64,000 bases of DNA. Origin: Sphingomonadales bacterium. Lineage in GTDB: Bacteria > Pseudomonadota > Alphaproteobacteria > Sphingomonadales > Sphingomonadaceae. The stretch covers positions 71,400-135,399 of the forward strand of contig JADKHG010000008.1 in assembly GCA_016721875.1 (NCBI GenBank), read 5' to 3'. Positions 50,536-59,113 of this stretch are shown here, in pieces. Position numbers and translations under genes: made by a program. Every line of letters starts with the position of its first letter. Within the stretch, counting starts at the first letter, position 1. The notes beneath the pieces were generated by a model. That model saw only the letters and a program-made list of their open reading frames with translations, did no database searches and was not told the DNA's origin.

Positions 50536-52084
50536 GCGACGGCTATTTACTTCAGAATCTCTCGATTCGTATCGGTGAGCGGCAGATTGTTGACGATATA
50601 AGTTTCTCCCTTGCGCCCGGCGAAATCGTCGCGCTGGCAGGCGCTTCGGGCGCGGGCAAGAGCATGAGCGCGATGACGCCCTTTGGCCTAAGCGCGGGTA
50701 AAGCCAGTGGCTCGGCGATGTTTGACGGGACCGAGCTGGTCGGCCTTTCAGAAAGCGAGTTGAGCAAGGTTCGCGCGGAAAAGGTTGGCTTCGTCTTCCA
50801 GCAACCGCTGACCGCGCTCACTCCGCACCGCACCGTGCGTCAGCATTTGAGCGAAGCCGCGATGCAGGCAGGCGGTGCCAGCCCTGACAAAGCAGCGATG
50901 GTCGCGATGCTGGAGGCTGTCGGCCTGACGCGGCCCGACGAAAGGCTGGCGCAATATCCACATCGGCTTTCGGGTGGTGAGCGGCAACGTGTTTTGATTG
51001 CTGCCGCGCTCGGCACAATCCGCGCTATCTCGTCGCCGATGAACCGGTGAGCGCGCTCGACGCGGCATTGCGTGGGGAAATCATGGCGTTGCTGGTCCGG
51101 CTGTGTCGCGAGCGGGATATGGCGATGCTGCTCGTAAGCCATGACCTAGCGGGCATCGAACATCATGCCGACCGGCTGCTGCTGCTGGATCAGGGGCGGG
51201 TGATCGAGTCTGGATCCGCCAGACAAATCGCCACCGCGCCTGCCACCGATTATGGCAAGCGGCTAATGGCCGCGACGCCGCGATTGTCCGAACCCTTGGC
51301 CGAATTGCCGGTCACTGGTGAAATCATCCTTGAAACGGAAAAGGTAACGGTCACTTTCCCCAAGCCCGGCTGGCAACGTGGGCGGATTGGTGCGGTCGTA
51401 GATGCCGATCTGAGTCTGGCCCGAGGAGAAACGCTGGCGCTCGTCGGTGGTTCGGGTTCGGGCAAATCGACGCTGGGGCGGGCAATTGCCGGATTGGGGC
51501 CGATGGCATCGGGCACAATCCGCTGGCAGGGCGACGCGCTGCCCCAGCGCGAACATCGCAGTACCGAGCATCGCCGCCTGATTCAGCCGGTTTTTCAGGA
51601 TCCGGTTGCGAGCCTAGACCCGCGTTGGAGCGTCACGGACATCATATTGGAACCGGTGAAGTTTTTGGCGACTATCGCGTCTCCGCCCGAAGCGAACGGA
51701 TATGTAGAGAAGCTGTTGCAAGAAGTCGGCCTTCCACCCGATTTTGCGATCCGCAAACCTGCCTCTCTCTCCGGGGGACAGGCGCAGCGCGTTGCTATAG
51801 CCCGAGCGCTTTCGGCTAATCCGGATATGCTTTTGCTCGACGAAGCGACGTCGGCGCTCGATCCGCTGGTGGCAGACGGTGTGGTCGAATTATTTGGGCG
51901 GTTGCAGCGCGAGCGCGGGCTGTCATTGCTGTTTATCACCCACGACCTCGCGCTTGCCCGCCGTGCTGCGCACCGGATTGCGGTGATGGAGGCTGGGCGG
52001 ATTGTGGAATGTGCGTCGCGTGAGGAGTTGTTTACCAGTCCGCGGGCAGAAGCGACCAAAAGGCTGATTGCAGCGAGCGGTTAG
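50532..52084 (+). CDS. Fused double ATPase of a peptide ABC transporter (YejF type), one-base frameshift
   Basis: Two nucleotide-binding domains in one chain. First domain: Walker A GASGAGKS, Q-loop FVFQQPLTAL, signature LSGGERQRVLIAAAL; then at about 51012-51016 one base (a C within GGCCAC) is missing and the frame breaks, the DEPVSALD continuation appearing in the next frame. Second domain: Walker A GGSGSGKS, VFQDPVASLDPRW, signature LSGGQAQRVAIARAL, Walker B MLLLDEATSALD and the H-loop FITHDLALARR. Corrected length is 517 residues, close to YejF. It energises the two permeases upstream. I treat the break as likely sequencing error. Confidence 0.85.
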
Positions 52085-52267
52085 GGCGGATTTATTGGTG
52101 GGGCCGGCCCCTTTCCTCGGGGGGAAAAAGGGGGGGGGGGGCGAAGGGGCGAGCCCCCCCTTCAGCCATTTTTGTGAGCAGGGCGGGGGGGGTTTTGGGG
52201 CGCGGGGGCGGGCCCTTTCGTTTCCTTTGAAACCACCAGCACTCAGCGTCCGGTCCAAAGCTGTACA
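52085..52267. other. Low-complexity G/C-run intergenic region
   Basis: The gap between the converging ABC ATPase and metC genes holds a run of about a dozen G (52129-52141), several further runs of seven or more G or C, and an inverted GGGGCGAAGGGGCGAGCCCC stretch. It resembles a degenerate REP unit in poorly resolved sequence. I see no gene. Confidence 0.5.
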
Positions 52268-53461
52268 CTAAAGTATCGCCGCAAATCCGCGCTCCAGATC
52301 GGCCTTCAGATCATCGACATTTTCAAGCCCAATCTGCAACCGGATAACCGTGCCATCACAGGCCCACGCCACCGCGCTGCGATACTGTTCAGGCCGTTTG
52401 GGGCAAGCAAGGCTTTCAAAACCGCCCCAGCTATAGCCAATGCCAAAAAGTTCCAGCGCATCGACAAATTTTGCCGCCTGATCCCAATCACCTTTGAGCA
52501 CGAAGGAAAACAGCCCTGACGAACCGGCAAAATCGCGCTTCCAGATTGCGTGGCCGGGGCATGATGGCAAAGCGGGATGCAATACGGTTGACACTTCCGG
52601 CCGTGTCGCCAGCCATTGGGCAATATCCAGTGCCGCGGCGTCGTGCGCCTTCAGCCGCACCGCCATTGTGCGCAGGCCGCGCGCGGCAAGATAGGCATCG
52701 TCGGGTGACAGCACTTGCCCCAGCGTCTGCGCTGTCGAACGCAGCGTCTGCCAATGGCGTTTGGTGGCGGTCACGCTGCCTGCCATCACGTCGCTATGGC
52801 CGACGACATATTTGGTCGCGGCAAGGATCGTCAGGTCGACACCCTTGTCGAGCGCGGTGAAGAAATAGGGCGTGGCCCAAGTGTTATCGAGCAGCGTGAC
52901 AATCTCGCGCTTGCCCTTATGCGCCTTGGCTGCGGCGCAAATGGCGGGGATGTCGGACACTTCAAAGGTCAGGCTGCCCGGGCTTTCGATCAGGATCGCG
53001 CGGGTGCGGTCGCAGAACAGGTCGGCAATGCCCGCACCGATCATCGGATCAAAATAGCGCGTCTCCACACCCCATTTTTTCAGAAAGCCCTCGGCAAAAC
53101 TGCGGCTTGGGTCATAGGCATTGTCGCTCATCAGCAACACATCGCCCGGCTGCAATATCGACAGCAGTGCGCAGGAAATTGCGGCAACACCCGACGGATA
53201 GAGCATCGTGCCATGCGCGCCGGGCTCGAGTTCGGTTAGCGCCTCGGCCAGTGACCACTGGGTTGGCGCTCCCCTTCGACCATAGAAGAAGCGTCCATCC
53301 TCATTCTTGTCACCACCCGCTTCAAGTGCCGCGACATTTTCATAGAGATGCGTGCTCGCGCGCCACACAGGTGGATTGACCACCGCCCCAGTCAGCGCCT
53401 TGCGACGCCCACCGGTGACGATTTTTGTGTCGGTTTTTTGCGGATATTCGGGATCAGCCAT
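52268..53461 (-). CDS. metC: Cystathionine beta-lyase
   Basis: A 397-residue PLP enzyme of the Cys/Met-metabolism family, releasing homocysteine from cystathionine. Family segments: VNPPVWRASTHLYENV, FFYGRRGAPTQWSLAEALTELE, YPSGVAAISCALL, LLDNTWATPYFFTALDKGVDLTI with the aspartate that holds PLP, the Schiff-base Lys in LAATKYVVGHSDVMAG, and a terminal IGLENVDDLKADLERGF. The RGAPT motif and length match MetC rather than MetB. A 37-base gap separates it from the DUF2189 gene upstream on the same strand. Confidence 0.94.
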   Translation of the reverse strand: MADPEYPQKTDTKIVTGGRRKALTGAVVNPPVWRASTHLYENVAALEAGGDKNEDGRFFYGRRGAPTQWSLAEALTELEPGAHGTMLYPSGVAAISCALLSILQPGDVLLMSDNAYDPSRSFAEGFLKKWGVETRYFDPMIGAGIADLFCDRTRAILIESPGSLTFEVSDIPAICAAAKAHKGKREIVTLLDNTWATPYFFTALDKGVDLTILAATKYVVGHSDVMAGSVTATKRHWQTLRSTAQTLGQVLSPDDAYLAARGLRTMAVRLKAHDAAALDIAQWLATRPEVSTVLHPALPSCPGHAIWKRDFAGSSGLFSFVLKGDWDQAAKFVDALELFGIGYSWGGFESLACPKRPEQYRSAVAWACDGTVIRLQIGLENVDDLKADLERGFAAIL

Positions 53462-53498
53462 AATCCACGTTAGCCGCTAAACCCCTCGTTCCGCAAGA

Positions 53499-54284
53499 TT
53501 ATGCCGTGGCTGTTCCATCGACTGCGCGCCGATACACATGCCAGGTGGCATGGCCAAGTACCGGCAAAACCACAAACAGGCCGAGAAAAGCCGGAAGCAT
53601 CGCCAGCGTCAGTGTCACGGCAATGATCACTGCCCAGCCGAACATCACCATTTTGTTGCAGCGGATCGTGCCCAGACTGACGATAATCGCGGTGATGAAA
53701 TCGACGTCCTTGTCAACCAGCATGGGCAGGCTGATCACGGTGATCGCATAGAGCGCAAAGGCAAATAACGCCCCGATCACGGTTCCGACAACAAGCATTG
53801 CGATCGCCGAAAGCGATGTCATCAACTCCATTGTTTCGGACCCAATTCCCGACTCCGCCATGAAAATCGCGAAGATACCGTGCGCCAATATCATCCAGAA
53901 ACTGAAGGCGACGAAGACGATCCCAGCCACCATCATCACCTGATCATCGCCGCGACCGCGCAATGCCCAAAGGATCGAGCGCCAGTTGATCGGCAGACCC
54001 GCTTGCCGTCTGCGGCTGACTTCGTAGAGCCCGACCGCAGCAAAGGGGGCGATGATCGGAAAACCGGCAATCACCGGGATCGACCAGGCGCCTTCGCCCA
54101 GCTTAACCAAACCATAAACCAGCGCCGCGCCGCCAACTGCATAAATTGCGGCGAAGAACAGGCCGAATGCCGGGCGCGCTATAAAGTCACGCCAGCCTGC
54201 AGCCAGCGCGGCACGAAGATCTCCAAATGTCAGATTATTTGCGACCGTATAGGGCGCAATGGGGCTTTGGCCGACAGTAGCCAT
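53499..54284 (-). CDS. DUF2189 multi-spanning membrane protein
   Basis: A 261-residue protein. After a short N-terminus containing NNLTFGDLRAALAAGWRDF, at least six hydrophobic segments follow, with PVIAGFPIIAPFAAVGLYEVSRRRQAG as the DUF2189 hallmark and SLPMLVDKDVDFITAIIVSLGTIRCNKMVM as another conserved stretch. Function is unknown; relatives are sometimes near cytochrome oxidase genes. The start at 54284 is chosen because the frame upstream (to 54437) overlaps the corrected sseA end. It lies 89 bases downstream of sseA. Confidence 0.85.
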   Translation of the reverse strand: MATVGQSPIAPYTVANNLTFGDLRAALAAGWRDFIARPAFGLFFAAIYAVGGAALVYGLVKLGEGAWSIPVIAGFPIIAPFAAVGLYEVSRRRQAGLPINWRSILWALRGRGDDQVMMVAGIVFVAFSFWMILAHGIFAIFMAESGIGSETMELMTSLSAIAMLVVGTVIGALFAFALYAITVISLPMLVDKDVDFITAIIVSLGTIRCNKMVMFGWAVIIAVTLTLAMLPAFLGLFVVLPVLGHATWHVYRRAVDGTATA

Positions 54285-54373
54285 ATTCGTCTCTCCCGTC
54301 TGTCTTCCCCGCAGACAGGATGCAACGAATCGATGCCGGTCGCAAGCCCCTAGAACAGAGCCGCCGAAAGCGC

Positions 54374-55215
54374 TTAAGCGGCGCCGGTTTCCTGGGCGTA
54401 TCGGGGTCGAGGCCCCATTCGCTCCAGCTGCCATCATAGAGCGACACGTCGGTCTTTCCGGTCAGCCGCGCGGCAAACAAGGCGGCAGCGGCAGTCATAC
54501 CCGATCCGCAAGTGGTGATCATCGGCTGGTCAAGATCGACGCCTGCATCCTTGAATGCTGCGATCAGCGCATCGCCTTGTTTCCAGGTGCCATCGGCGTT
54601 GAACAGGTTCGAATAGGGCAGGTTGCGGCTGCCCGGAATATGGCCTGATGCCATATCGGCACGCGGTTCGGTTTCTTCGCCGGTGAAGCGGCCCGCACCG
54701 CGCGCATCGACGACATGTGCGGCCTTGCTGTGTAAATTGGCGAGCATGTCAGCCTTCGACTTCACGCCGCTATCGTCTTTCCAGACGGTGAAATGGCGGT
54801 GGCGTATCGCTGGTTTACCAGTCTCCAATGCCCGGCCTTCGGCCTTCCACTTGGCAAGCCCGCCGTCGAGAATGGCGACATCATGTGCGCCGAACAGCGT
54901 TAGCATCCACCATGCGCGCGTCGCCGATTTGAACGGACTGTCATCATAAACCACAATGCGGCTGCCGTCGCCCAAGCCCAGCGACTGCATGCGACTGGCA
55001 AATTTTTCAGGAGGCGGGAGCATGTTGGGGAGGCTGTTGTTCGCGTCCGCCAGTTCGGCGAGGTCCATGAATACGGCACCAGGAATATGCCCGCCTTCAA
55101 ATTCGGCAGCGGCATTCCGTCCAGCATCCGGCATATGCCAGGTAGCGTCTACGATACGAAGGTCCGACGCGCCCAATTCCTTGGCGAGCCAATCGGTGCT
55201 TACCAGCAAATCCAT
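54374..55215 (-). CDS. sseA: 3-mercaptopyruvate sulfurtransferase (rhodanese family), one-base frameshift at the C-terminus
   Basis: Two rhodanese domains. The first ends in IVVYDDSPFKSATRAWWML; the second carries the active-site Cys in MITTCGSGMTAAAALFA, the CGSG-TA loop of mercaptopyruvate sulfurtransferases, and the late LYDGSWSEWGLDPDTP. After DTP the frame runs on to 54235, but adding one base at 54391-54393 (CCT to CCTT on the plus strand) gives the family ending ETGAA and a stop at 54374-54376, making 280 residues, the normal SseA length, and removing a 50-base overlap with the DUF2189 gene. I therefore annotate the corrected end. Confidence 0.88.
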
Positions 55216-55305
55216 GTTGTTCCGTTCCCTAACCCGCGTTTTGCGATTCTTGTGCGGTGCAAGATAAAACGGTTCCGGCGCGACGTCGAGCCAAAAGGGA
55301 TGGCA

Positions 55306-56493
55306 TCAGACAGAAATGGGTCGAAATCCGAGATTGTCGAAACGACGCGGCTCGCGATCAACGTGCAATGGCTTCAACTTGGGCGCTGGGGGCTGCGATT
55401 CGCGTCCGACCACACACGAAAGGTGACATTCCTCGGAACGGCCATCTGCGCTGACACCGCTGATATTGGCGAGAACGATCGGCGCCAGAAATTGTCGCTC
55501 GCGCCAGTCGAAGGTGTTGAGTTCGCCGCGTGGAATCTGGATTTCCAGCGCCAACGCAATTTCTTCGCCGGCGGCAGCATCGCCGATATTTTCGCTATGT
55601 CCGCGCGCCGGGTCTTTATGAAATTCTGCAATCCGCGATTGCTGCCCTTCCATTGCGGAGATCATCGCCGTCCGGATTTTTAATTGCTCGACCGGGTTGG
55701 TTCCCAAATTGCGAATCGACAATTTGCCATTCACGGTCAGATTGGCGAGACTGAGTTGCGCGGTTTCAGGCGTGAAACTCACCGATAGGCTAGGCGCAGC
55801 TTTTTGTTGGTCACGTGGGGCGGGTTCAGCCAATCGGACAGGATTTGTCGGCTTTTCTGGTGCCGCTACGAGGGGCTGTAAATCGGCCTCGTCTGCATTT
55901 TCCAATGCGATATCGGTTTCTCGATAGGGTTCGTCTTCTTTGCGCGAACGTATTTTCCATCCCAATGCCAGTACGGCCAGCAATGCGATCAATCCAGCGG
56001 CCCACCACATCCAATCCGCCGGGAGGCTGGTTGCTGCACCAGCCGGTTTCGCACTGTCAACCGGCGCTGCCGCCGTTCCGCCAACGGGTAGCGGCGATTC
56101 CGTTGCCGCACTTTCGGCGCTGTCAGGTGTCGTCAGGGATTCCGTTGCAGCATCAGGCAAAGCCGGTTGTTGTGCTGCACCCGTTGGCGTGTTTGCTCCG
56201 GTCCGTGGTCGCGTCGTTGCCGCTGACGGACGCGTGAGGGTTGGTGCGGGTTGCCGAGCTGCCGAAGCCGGTGTCTGCGGGCCCGCGCTGGGTGGGGCAG
56301 TGTCCACGGGCGCGGCCGGTTTTGGCTCCGAGTTCGGCTCGGGTTGCGGACTTGGTTGCGGCGGAGTGGTATCAAGCCGGAAATCCCGGACCTCTGGCGT
56401 GGTCTGGGTGCCGACATCCTGACCGCTTGCGGGCGCGACAATCGCCGCATGAGCGACAATCATCAAGCACAAGGAAAGGCATTTCTTCAGCAT
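55306..56493 (-). CDS. Exported membrane-anchored protein with a Pro-rich linker, function unknown
   Basis: A 395-residue protein: signal peptide LKKCLSLCLMIVAHAAIVAPASG, a long Pro/Thr/Ala-rich region (about residues 25-150), one membrane segment (WMWWAAGLIALLAVLALGWKI, about 155-176), a short acidic linker, and a C-terminal 170-residue domain on the cytosolic side beginning LSVSFTPETAQLSLANLTVNGKL, containing SIRNLGTNPVEQLKIRTAMI and IPRGELNTFDWRE. The end domain looks like an immunoglobulin-like beta sandwich. I do not recognise the family, though this architecture is frequent in sphingomonads. ATG 56493 is chosen to place the signal at the start. Divergent from queF. Confidence 0.7.
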   Translation of the reverse strand: MLKKCLSLCLMIVAHAAIVAPASGQDVGTQTTPEVRDFRLDTTPPQPSPQPEPNSEPKPAAPVDTAPPSAGPQTPASAARQPAPTLTRPSAATTRPRTGANTPTGAAQQPALPDAATESLTTPDSAESAATESPLPVGGTAAAPVDSAKPAGAATSLPADWMWWAAGLIALLAVLALGWKIRSRKEDEPYRETDIALENADEADLQPLVAAPEKPTNPVRLAEPAPRDQQKAAPSLSVSFTPETAQLSLANLTVNGKLSIRNLGTNPVEQLKIRTAMISAMEGQQSRIAEFHKDPARGHSENIGDAAAGEEIALALEIQIPRGELNTFDWRERQFLAPIVLANISGVSADGRSEECHLSCVVGRESQPPAPKLKPLHVDREPRRFDNLGFRPISV

Positions 56494-56579
56494 GGTTTGC
56501 GACAGGCCTGACTTCAATGAATTGGTTCTGAATGGCAGCAGGGAATGACACGGAGCGTGCAAGGCGCTAGATAAGGCGC

Positions 56580-57038
56580 ATGGATAGCGTTTCTCAACCC
56601 AAATTTCTCGGTCAGGCATCGGCACTGCCAGCCAACCCGGATGAAGCCGAACTGGACTATGTCGCCAACCCGCGCGCAGGCGCGCTGTATTGCGTGCGCT
56701 TTGCCGCGCCAGAGTTCACCTCGCTTTGCCCGGTGACCGGCCAGCCCGATTTCGCGCATCTGGTGATCGATTATGCGCCCGATGCGAGCATCGTTGAATC
56801 GAAATCGTTGAAGCTGTTTCTTGGTGCTTTCCGCAACCATGCGGCATTTCATGAAGATTGCACGGTGGGCATTGGCCAGCGCCTCTTCGCCGAAATGCAA
56901 CCGCATTGGCTGCGTATTGGCGGCTACTGGTATCCGCGCGGAGGGATCCCGATCGATGTTTTCTGGCAATCAGGCGCGCCACCCGAAGGGCTTTGGCTGC
57001 CCGATCAGGGTGTTCCTTCCTATCGCGGACGAGGATGA
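56580..57038 (+). CDS. queF: NADPH-dependent 7-cyano-7-deazaguanine reductase
   Basis: A 152-residue unimodular QueF, which reduces preQ0 to preQ1 in queuosine synthesis. The covalent-catalysis Cys is in FTSLCPVTGQPDFAHLVIDY, the QueF motif in VESKSLKLFLGAFRNHAAFHEDC with the Glu-Ser-Lys-Ser-Leu-Lys core. The C-terminal IGGYWYPRGGIPIDVFWQSG is typical. ATG 56580 has no strong ribosome site. I looked for a preQ1 riboswitch in the 86-base gap upstream and did not see one. Confidence 0.96.
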   Translation: MDSVSQPKFLGQASALPANPDEAELDYVANPRAGALYCVRFAAPEFTSLCPVTGQPDFAHLVIDYAPDASIVESKSLKLFLGAFRNHAAFHEDCTVGIGQRLFAEMQPHWLRIGGYWYPRGGIPIDVFWQSGAPPEGLWLPDQGVPSYRGRG

Positions 57039-57108
57039 TTTTACGCGCTGCGTCAGTCGCGGTTCATGATCAATATGGTGGGATAGGCTCAACAAAAGGA
57101 GCCAAGCC

Positions 57109-57774
57109 ATGACTTTTCGGACCAAAATTCTTCCAGCCCTGTTGATCGGCGCATTGCCTTTGGCGGCGTGCACGACCAATCCCGAAACAGGCAAAAAGAG
57201 CATTTCCAAGGCCGCGATCGGCGGGCTCGGAGGCGCGCTTGGTGGCTATTTGCTTGGCGACCTGATCGGCGGCAAACGCGACCGGACTGAAAAGATATTA
57301 GGTGCCGGGATCGGGGCAGTCGCGGGCGCTGGTGTCGGCTATTATATGGACCAGCAGGAAAAGAAGCTGCGCCAGCAGACTGCAGGGACGGGTGTAGAGG
57401 TAATCCGCGATGGCGATCAACTGGTGCTCGATATGCCGTCGGAAGTCACCTTCGCGACTGGCAGCGCCAATCTTGATCCGGCCTTCCGGGCCACGCTCGA
57501 CAAAGTCGCATCGACACTGACGCAATATGAAAAAACCTATGTCGATGTTCTCGGCCACACCGACTCAGTCGGTTCTGATGCCTATAACCAGACCTTGTCC
57601 GAACAGCGTGCCGGGACGGTTGCCGATTATCTCGGGCTCAAGGGTGTCCAGCGCGCGCGACTCGCCACCAAAGGCTTTGGCGAAAGCCAGCCACGCGCGT
57701 CAAACACCACCGAAGATGGCCGTGCCTCTAACCGGCGGGTTGAAATCCGGCTGGTTCCGGTGACGGAAAGCTAG
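57109..57774 (+). CDS. OmpA-family lipoprotein with glycine zipper
   Basis: A 221-residue outer-membrane lipoprotein: signal MTFRTKILPALLIGALPL with lipobox LAACT. Residues 35-80 are a glycine-zipper (AAIGGLGGALGGYLLGDLIGG and ILGAGIGAVAGAGVGYYM). The C-terminal OmpA-like peptidoglycan-binding domain has VTFATGSANLDP, VLGHTDSVGSDAYNQTLSEQR with the Asp and Arg that bind diaminopimelate, and GFGESQP, ASNRRVEI. AAAGGAG lies upstream of the ATG. The gene end overlaps the converging ubiH end by four bases. Likely anchors the outer membrane to the wall (YiaD-like). Confidence 0.92.
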   Translation: MTFRTKILPALLIGALPLAACTTNPETGKKSISKAAIGGLGGALGGYLLGDLIGGKRDRTEKILGAGIGAVAGAGVGYYMDQQEKKLRQQTAGTGVEVIRDGDQLVLDMPSEVTFATGSANLDPAFRATLDKVASTLTQYEKTYVDVLGHTDSVGSDAYNQTLSEQRAGTVADYLGLKGVQRARLATKGFGESQPRASNTTEDGRASNRRVEIRLVPVTES

Positions 57775-58997
57775 ACGGCTACACCCTCAAGCAGCTTGGG
57801 GAGTGCGCCTGCCTCCCCACGCGCTTCGGCCATTAGCAGCGATTTGACCGGGCCGCTGCGCTGGATCAGGCCCATGCCGAAGCGGCGGACGGCGGAGGCG
57901 GTTTTGCCGGGGATGGCGAAGACGCGGTTGACCGTGTCGGATGCGGTCACCACCATTAGCGTATCCACACTGCGCCAGCGGCTATAGCGATCGAGCAGTT
58001 GCGCGTCGCCATAATCGAGTCCCAGTCGCGCGCCATCGACCAACACTTCGGTCAATGCCGCGACATCGCGCAGGCCGAGATTGAGGCCCTGTCCGGCAAT
58101 CGGGTGAATGCCATGCGCGGTATCGCCGACCAGCACGATGCGTTCGGCAGTGATTTTCGCACAATGGTGAAAACCCAACGGATAGCTCATCAGATCGGTC
58201 GCCATTTCGACCTTGCCGAGCATCCCGCCCATCGCCTTTTCCATTTCAGCGGCGAAGGCGCGTTTTGACAGTTTCAGATAGGCCGGGGCATCGGCGCGCG
58301 GCACCGACCAGACGATCGCCGAGCGGTGCCGTCCTTGGGAATTGTCGAGCATCGGCAGCACCGCAAAGGGGCCTGCCGCATAGAAGATTTCATAGGCAAT
58401 ATGGCCGTGCGGACGCTCATGGGTGATCGCGCCGACCAGAGCGTTATGATCATATTGCCAATGGGCGAAACGGATGCCTGCTTCGTCGCGCGTCGCGCTC
58501 TGCCGACCTTCGGCAACAACCAGAAGCCGCGCGCGCAATTCGGTGCCGTTGTCGAGCGTAACAGACACGCCGTCCGGTCCGCGATGCTTGGCGGTGATTT
58601 GCGCTGGCATGTGCAGCGTAATAAGCTCTTGCTTCGTGATGTGGGTGTAAATGGCCTCGCGCAACACCCGGCTTTCAAACATCTGCCCCAGAAAGCCGTC
58701 ATCGGATGCGGGCACAAAATCCAGATTGCCGCGCTTCAAACCGTCGCTGACATGGATTTTGGTAATCGGGCAACCTTTGCCAGCCAGCGCATCGCCCAGC
58801 CCAATGGCCTCGTACATTGCGACACTGGAGGACGAAACCGCAAAGGTGCGGCCGTCAAAGCCGGGTTTCAGCAAGGCCGCCGGATCGGCGCGGTCGATAA
58901 TGGCGCAGCTGATGCCATGGGCGGCAAGCGCGGCGGCTTGGGTCAGCCCGGCCAACCCGCCGCCGATAATGATGATGTCATGCTGTTCGATGCTCAT
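57771..58997 (-). CDS. ubiH: UbiH/UbiF/VisC-family FAD-dependent hydroxylase
   Basis: A 408-residue flavin monooxygenase of ubiquinone synthesis. N-terminal FAD motif IIIIGGGLAGLTQAAALAAHG, the ARLLVVAEGRQSATRDEAGI region with the second FAD/NADPH motif, and VLVGDTAHGIHPIAGQGLNLGLRDVAAL as the third. The start at 58997 (MSIEQHD) is at the dinucleotide-binding strand; the frame continues upstream to 59138 without similarity. Which ring position it hydroxylates cannot be told from sequence. Convergent with the OmpA-family gene and divergent from ftsK. Confidence 0.88.
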   Translation of the reverse strand: MSIEQHDIIIIGGGLAGLTQAAALAAHGISCAIIDRADPAALLKPGFDGRTFAVSSSSVAMYEAIGLGDALAGKGCPITKIHVSDGLKRGNLDFVPASDDGFLGQMFESRVLREAIYTHITKQELITLHMPAQITAKHRGPDGVSVTLDNGTELRARLLVVAEGRQSATRDEAGIRFAHWQYDHNALVGAITHERPHGHIAYEIFYAAGPFAVLPMLDNSQGRHRSAIVWSVPRADAPAYLKLSKRAFAAEMEKAMGGMLGKVEMATDLMSYPLGFHHCAKITAERIVLVGDTAHGIHPIAGQGLNLGLRDVAALTEVLVDGARLGLDYGDAQLLDRYSRWRSVDTLMVVTASDTVNRVFAIPGKTASAVRRFGMGLIQRSGPVKSLLMAEARGEAGALPKLLEGVAV

Positions 58998-59113
58998 GGA
59001 GTCGCTTCTAGGCCGATCAATAGCGACTGAAAAGTGCCGATTTTCTGCGGACTCTTGACGGGGAGTCACCCTTTGCCGCAAAAGGGCTGTATTAACCAAA
59101 CAGGACTCCCAAT

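Noticed and set aside
56494..56579. preQ1 riboswitch upstream of queF
   Set aside because: The 86-base gap lacks the small C-rich hairpin plus A-rich tail of preQ1-I and shows no clear alternative fold.
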